A stretch of 15,578 nucleotides of DNA from NCBI GenBank assembly GCA_947372365.1, contig CANBTK010000003.1, forward strand, positions 1-15,578, written 5' to 3'. A program made the position numbers and the translations under genes. The number at the start of each line of letters is the position of its first letter. The first letter of the stretch is position 1. The DNA is from Flavipsychrobacter stenotrophus (lineage in GTDB: Bacteria; Bacteroidota; Bacteroidia; Chitinophagales; Chitinophagaceae). Below the pieces are notes generated by a model that saw nothing but the letters and a program-made list of their open reading frames with translations, made no database searches and had not been told where the DNA came from. This document shows positions 13,564-15,578 of this stretch, piece after piece.

Positions 13564-13593
13564 AATGGTGACTGTTTCCTGTTAAATGGTGAC
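13563..13593 (-). promoter_or_regulatory. Two direct repeats 21 bp apart, candidate AraC-type operator
   Basis: AAATGGTGAC occurs at 13563-13572 and again at 13584-13593 (plus-strand letters), exactly 21 bp apart, two helical turns. The next base differs and the one after agrees (G). The first copy touches the -33 triplet of the dehydrogenase promoter; the second overlaps the stop codon of the AraC gene. Paired direct half-sites at 21 bp next to the -33 element is the classic layout for AraC-family activators. Binding by the neighbouring regulator is inferred. Confidence 0.55.
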
Positions 13594-13998
13594 AGCTTCA
13601 GTTTTTTCGGCTGCCAGCCTCGCCAGGTGTTGCTCCCGGTATTGTTTGGGCGTCAGTTGGGTAAAGGTTTTGAAGAACTTGGTGAAGTTAGATGGGTCGT
13701 AGGTGAGCGTAGTGGCGACCTGTGCAATGGATGTGTCGTTCTTCTCCAGCATTGCCTTTGCCAGGGTAAGTATCTTGTCTTCAAAAAAGAAACAGGGGGC
13801 TTTGCCTGTTGCCAGCTTTATAGTATTACTCAGGTGGGTGGGGTGTATGTGCAGTACTTCGGCAAGGTCCCTTATTTCAAACATTTTTTCGGCGCGGCCT
13901 TCTACAAGGTCCAGCAGGTGCTTATCAATTTCATTGAGGAAACTGGCGGTAATTTCCTGTTGGCGGGCAAAAATCTGTTTAGGCACTTTAGGTTCCAT
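13582..13998 (-). CDS. Short AraC-family transcriptional regulator
   Basis: With the start at 13998 (MEPKVPKQIF) the protein has 138 residues, almost only the two-HTH AraC DNA-binding domain. The first HTH spans about residues 42-62 (EIRDLAEVLHIHPTHLSNTI) and the second about 90-112 (SIAQVATTLTYDPSNFTKFF), followed by the signature LTPKQYREQHL. There is no room for a sugar- or ligand-binding domain. The frame stays open to 14142, but the extra 48 residues are low-complexity and unlike the family, and a perfect -7 box ends seven bases before 13998, so the shorter start is preferred. It lies upstream of, and in the same direction as, the dehydrogenase gene and is the likely activator of it. Confidence 0.85.
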   Translation of the reverse strand: MEPKVPKQIFARQQEITASFLNEIDKHLLDLVEGRAEKMFEIRDLAEVLHIHPTHLSNTIKLATGKAPCFFFEDKILTLAKAMLEKNDTSIAQVATTLTYDPSNFTKFFKTFTQLTPKQYREQHLARLAAEKTEAVTI

Positions 13999-14005
13999 GG
14001 GTAAC

Positions 14006-14013
14006 CAAAAGTA
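14006..14013 (-). promoter_or_regulatory. -7 box directly before the AraC-type gene
   Basis: On the minus strand TACTTTTG, a perfect TAnnTTTG, ends seven bases before the ATG at 13998. The mRNA would be leaderless or have a leader of one or two bases. No TTG is found at the standard distance (nearest is about 27 bases upstream). Confidence 0.5.
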
Positions 14014-14172
14014 GGGCAGTTTTATTGAATTTAGCCTTGGCAATGGTTTGCTTTTGACTATAGCTGTATTGATTGCCCGCGACGAGTGGGCGCATGCAGC
14101 TTCAGGGTGTGGCCTGGCAGCCATCGGCATTATCTCGGGCAATAGTGCTTCTAATCATCGTCAACTAAACTA

Positions 14173-14577
14173 CTAACGCCTGTTAAGGTACGGTAAAACC
14201 CATCGCAGGCTATCGGGAAATGTGTAACCATAGTATTCAAAGTCATACGGAGCAATTAGTATGATGTCGAAGTAGCCAAGCAACCCCTTCCTATATACAA
14301 CAGGGAAATAGTGGTTCACCAAGCCCTTCGGACCATAATTTAGTCTGCCTTTTCTCATTGAACTGTATATTGGCAAGCCATCTACTTCATATACGTAATA
14401 AATCCCAGGTCCGCTATTGCCTCTTCCACCTCCATCATAGCTGAGCACCTTACCCACAGCCAAACTATGGTTCTTTCTGGTATCCTGGCCGTAGAAATAT
14501 AGAGCAATAAATCCTCCGGCAATGGCTAAAAAGAATATTGCCATTTTTAGTAGGCTCCAATTTATTTTTGATTCCAT
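14173..14577 (-). CDS. Small membrane-anchored protein of unknown function
   Basis: The 134-residue protein has one N-terminal transmembrane helix (about residues 9-29) after a short tail with two Lys, so the rest is probably outside the cytoplasm. The soluble part begins with VGKVLSYDGGGRGNSGPGIY and then YYVYEVDGLPIYSS, a Gly-rich turn between beta-strands that recalls DUF3592-type proteins; this similarity is loose. There are no Cys or obvious catalytic residues in the soluble part. TTAGTTTG upstream (minus strand, about 14586-14593) is a weak -7 match. It lies next to another small anchored protein in the same direction (72-base gap), possibly one unit. Function unknown. Confidence 0.7.
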   Translation of the reverse strand: MESKINWSLLKMAIFFLAIAGGFIALYFYGQDTRKNHSLAVGKVLSYDGGGRGNSGPGIYYVYEVDGLPIYSSMRKGRLNYGPKGLVNHYFPVVYRKGLLGYFDIILIAPYDFEYYGYTFPDSLRWVLPYLNRR

Positions 14578-14649
14578 GTTAAGGCAAACTAATGAAATAT
14601 TCAGGGTTATTTTTAAAACGATGGTTTTGTTTAGAATAGGCTGTGCGGC

Positions 14650-15132
14650 CTACTTCTCATGAAATCCGTTTTCATCAAGCACTAAGTTAGGGTTGCCAAG
14701 GTTTGAAAAATCTTGATAATTCGAAACCTGGCCGTCTTTCATTAGTTGATTTTTTCCACCATTACTGATAGCCAGGGACTGATAGGTATAGGTACTTATC
14801 CCTGCGAAACTATCTGCAATTGTAATTACTTTCACGCCGTTCTCAACTTTAGAATAAAAGCAAGTACATAGTTCGTCCGTTGTAAAATCTATTACAGTGT
14901 GGCACTTATTCGCCTGATTGACAATAACTATATGCTTTCTCATAGTGTTATCGATAAAGTTCATCAAATATGGGTAGCATTTTACTTCTATGTCTAATCC
15001 GTCATATTTTACCTGATATTTTTGCACCCAATATTCCTCCTTGACGTATTCGTATGTTAGAAGAATGGCAATAGCAGCTAGTGAGATGCCCCATATTCTC
15101 CAATGCCTTATTTTGCGTGCACCTATGTTCAT
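14650..15132 (-). CDS. Small membrane-anchored protein of unknown function
   Basis: The 160-residue protein has a basic N-terminus (MNIGARKIRHWR) and one transmembrane helix (about residues 13-29), then a soluble domain predicted to lie in the periplasm. Four Cys are present in the soluble part (in VKCYPY, NKCHTV and ELCTCF), which could form disulfides. The C-terminal third is rich in Asn, Gly and Ser. No family was recognised. It is on the same strand as the neighbouring 134-residue anchored protein. The two genes look more AT-rich than the rest of the window by eye. The open frame, single clear start and signal-anchor support a real gene. Confidence 0.65.
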   Translation of the reverse strand: MNIGARKIRHWRIWGISLAAIAILLTYEYVKEEYWVQKYQVKYDGLDIEVKCYPYLMNFIDNTMRKHIVIVNQANKCHTVIDFTTDELCTCFYSKVENGVKVITIADSFAGISTYTYQSLAISNGGKNQLMKDGQVSNYQDFSNLGNPNLVLDENGFHEK

Positions 15133-15227
15133 AAACTAAGTTATTTTTTAGCATTATGTAGGCCGTGATCCCTCTTGTGCTAGTAACCCCCTATTACTTT
15201 TACCAATAACCAAACTGCCATCCCCCC

Positions 15228-15578
15228 CTACAGCTTCCTGTAATTTTGCCAGGCTTTGCGGTTAATGCTGCCCACAGAGACCCCTAGCGTAACTGCACCG
15301 CCATCTAGGTTAGTGCCCATAGGGTTGTTGTAGAAAAGGAAATGGTATTTAAGCTCTATGCAAATGAAGTTATTGGCCTGCCTGTTATCGCTGTGGATCA
15401 GCTTGCCATAGCGCCTGTAGCTAAGCCCTGCATTAAGGCTCACGGTAGATAATTCGCCCGCTTTATTGCTGAAGTTATACCTTTTCTTGTCATCGTCCGA
15501 AACTGCATCAACCACTTCCCCTGCAATCCCGCCTACTAAGTCAAACTCATGCTTTTTGCGCCTCAGCAATTCGTAGCC
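15228..15578 (-). CDS. C-terminal part of an unidentified protein, 5' end off the right edge
   Basis: The frame is open from the right edge (residues GYELLRRKKHEFDLVGG) to a stop at 15228, giving 117 residues. A TTG at 15569 could be read as a start but lies in the middle of an open frame, so the gene most likely begins outside the window. The sequence alternates polar and non-polar residues in several stretches (LSTVSLNAGLSYRRYGKL; NNFICIELKYHFLFYNN; AVTLGVSVGSI), which would suit beta-strands of an outer-membrane or surface protein. No motif was recognised and the last residue is Leu, not the usual aromatic of a barrel. The 95 bases between this and the next gene show no terminator. Confidence 0.65.
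   Translation of the reverse strand, partial: GYELLRRKKHEFDLVGGIAGEVVDAVSDDDKKRYNFSNKAGELSTVSLNAGLSYRRYGKLIHSDNRQANNFICIELKYHFLFYNNPMGTNLDGGAVTLGVSVGSINRKAWQNYRKL

Noticed and set aside
13999..14142. Longer AraC-type protein starting at 14142
   Set aside because: The extra 48 residues look non-family, and a perfect -7 box lies inside that stretch just before the shorter start.
15567..15569. TTG as start of the last minus-strand gene
   Set aside because: The frame is open on both sides of it to the window edge, with gene-like sequence, so the real start is most likely outside.
1..15578. CRISPR arrays, tRNA or rRNA genes
   Set aside because: No regularly spaced repeats, cloverleaf with a CCA-type end or rRNA-like sequence were found on either strand by reading.

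Overview
The window looks like chromosomal DNA from a member of the Bacteroidota, probably near the Chitinophagaceae; the family is an inference from style, not from a marker gene. The evidence is: an outer-membrane TonB-receptor-like protein with an N-terminal carboxypeptidase-regulatory domain, a metalloprotease ending in a type IX secretion (T9SS) sorting domain, many exported proteins cleaved before Gln, and several promoters of the Bacteroidota type (TTG, about 17-21 bases, TAnnTTTG). No tRNA, rRNA, CRISPR array, transposase or integrase was seen.

Layout. 1-1295 (minus) is the N-terminal 431 codons of the TonB-receptor-like protein, running off the left edge. 1439-2091 (minus) is a two-gene unit: a four-helix membrane protein and a small XRE repressor-like protein sharing a 4-base stop/start overlap, with a good promoter and a candidate operator upstream. 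2092-2518 has no gene but is rich in inverted repeats. 2519-6019 (plus) holds a cupin protein and two unrelated serine hydrolases, one class C-like and exported, one class A-like and membrane anchored. A terminator at 6064-6089 separates these from a convergent cytochrome c / YVTN beta-propeller lipoprotein (6118-7632, minus). NAD kinase (7785-8663), the T9SS metalloprotease (8751-10988) and a family 2 glycosyltransferase (11071-11994) follow on the plus strand.

The most unusual locus is the 3' end of the glycosyltransferase gene. A ParE/RelE-type toxin-antitoxin pair (12104-12620) with its own promoter sits between two perfect 31-bp direct repeats (11958-11988 and 12637-12667). The repeat is the last coding stretch of the glycosyltransferase. 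Both copies continue into a Ser codon and TAA, so the gene ends the same way with or without the insert. This looks like a small cassette inserted into, and restoring, a gene 3' end.

On the right, minus-strand genes encode a short-chain dehydrogenase-like protein whose catalytic Lys is Asn (12743-13504), and a short AraC-type regulator just upstream (13582-13998). The promoter between them carries two 10-bp direct repeats exactly 21 bp apart, a plausible site for that regulator. The last 1.4 kb hold two small membrane-anchored proteins of unknown function and the C-terminal part of an unidentified protein cut by the right edge.
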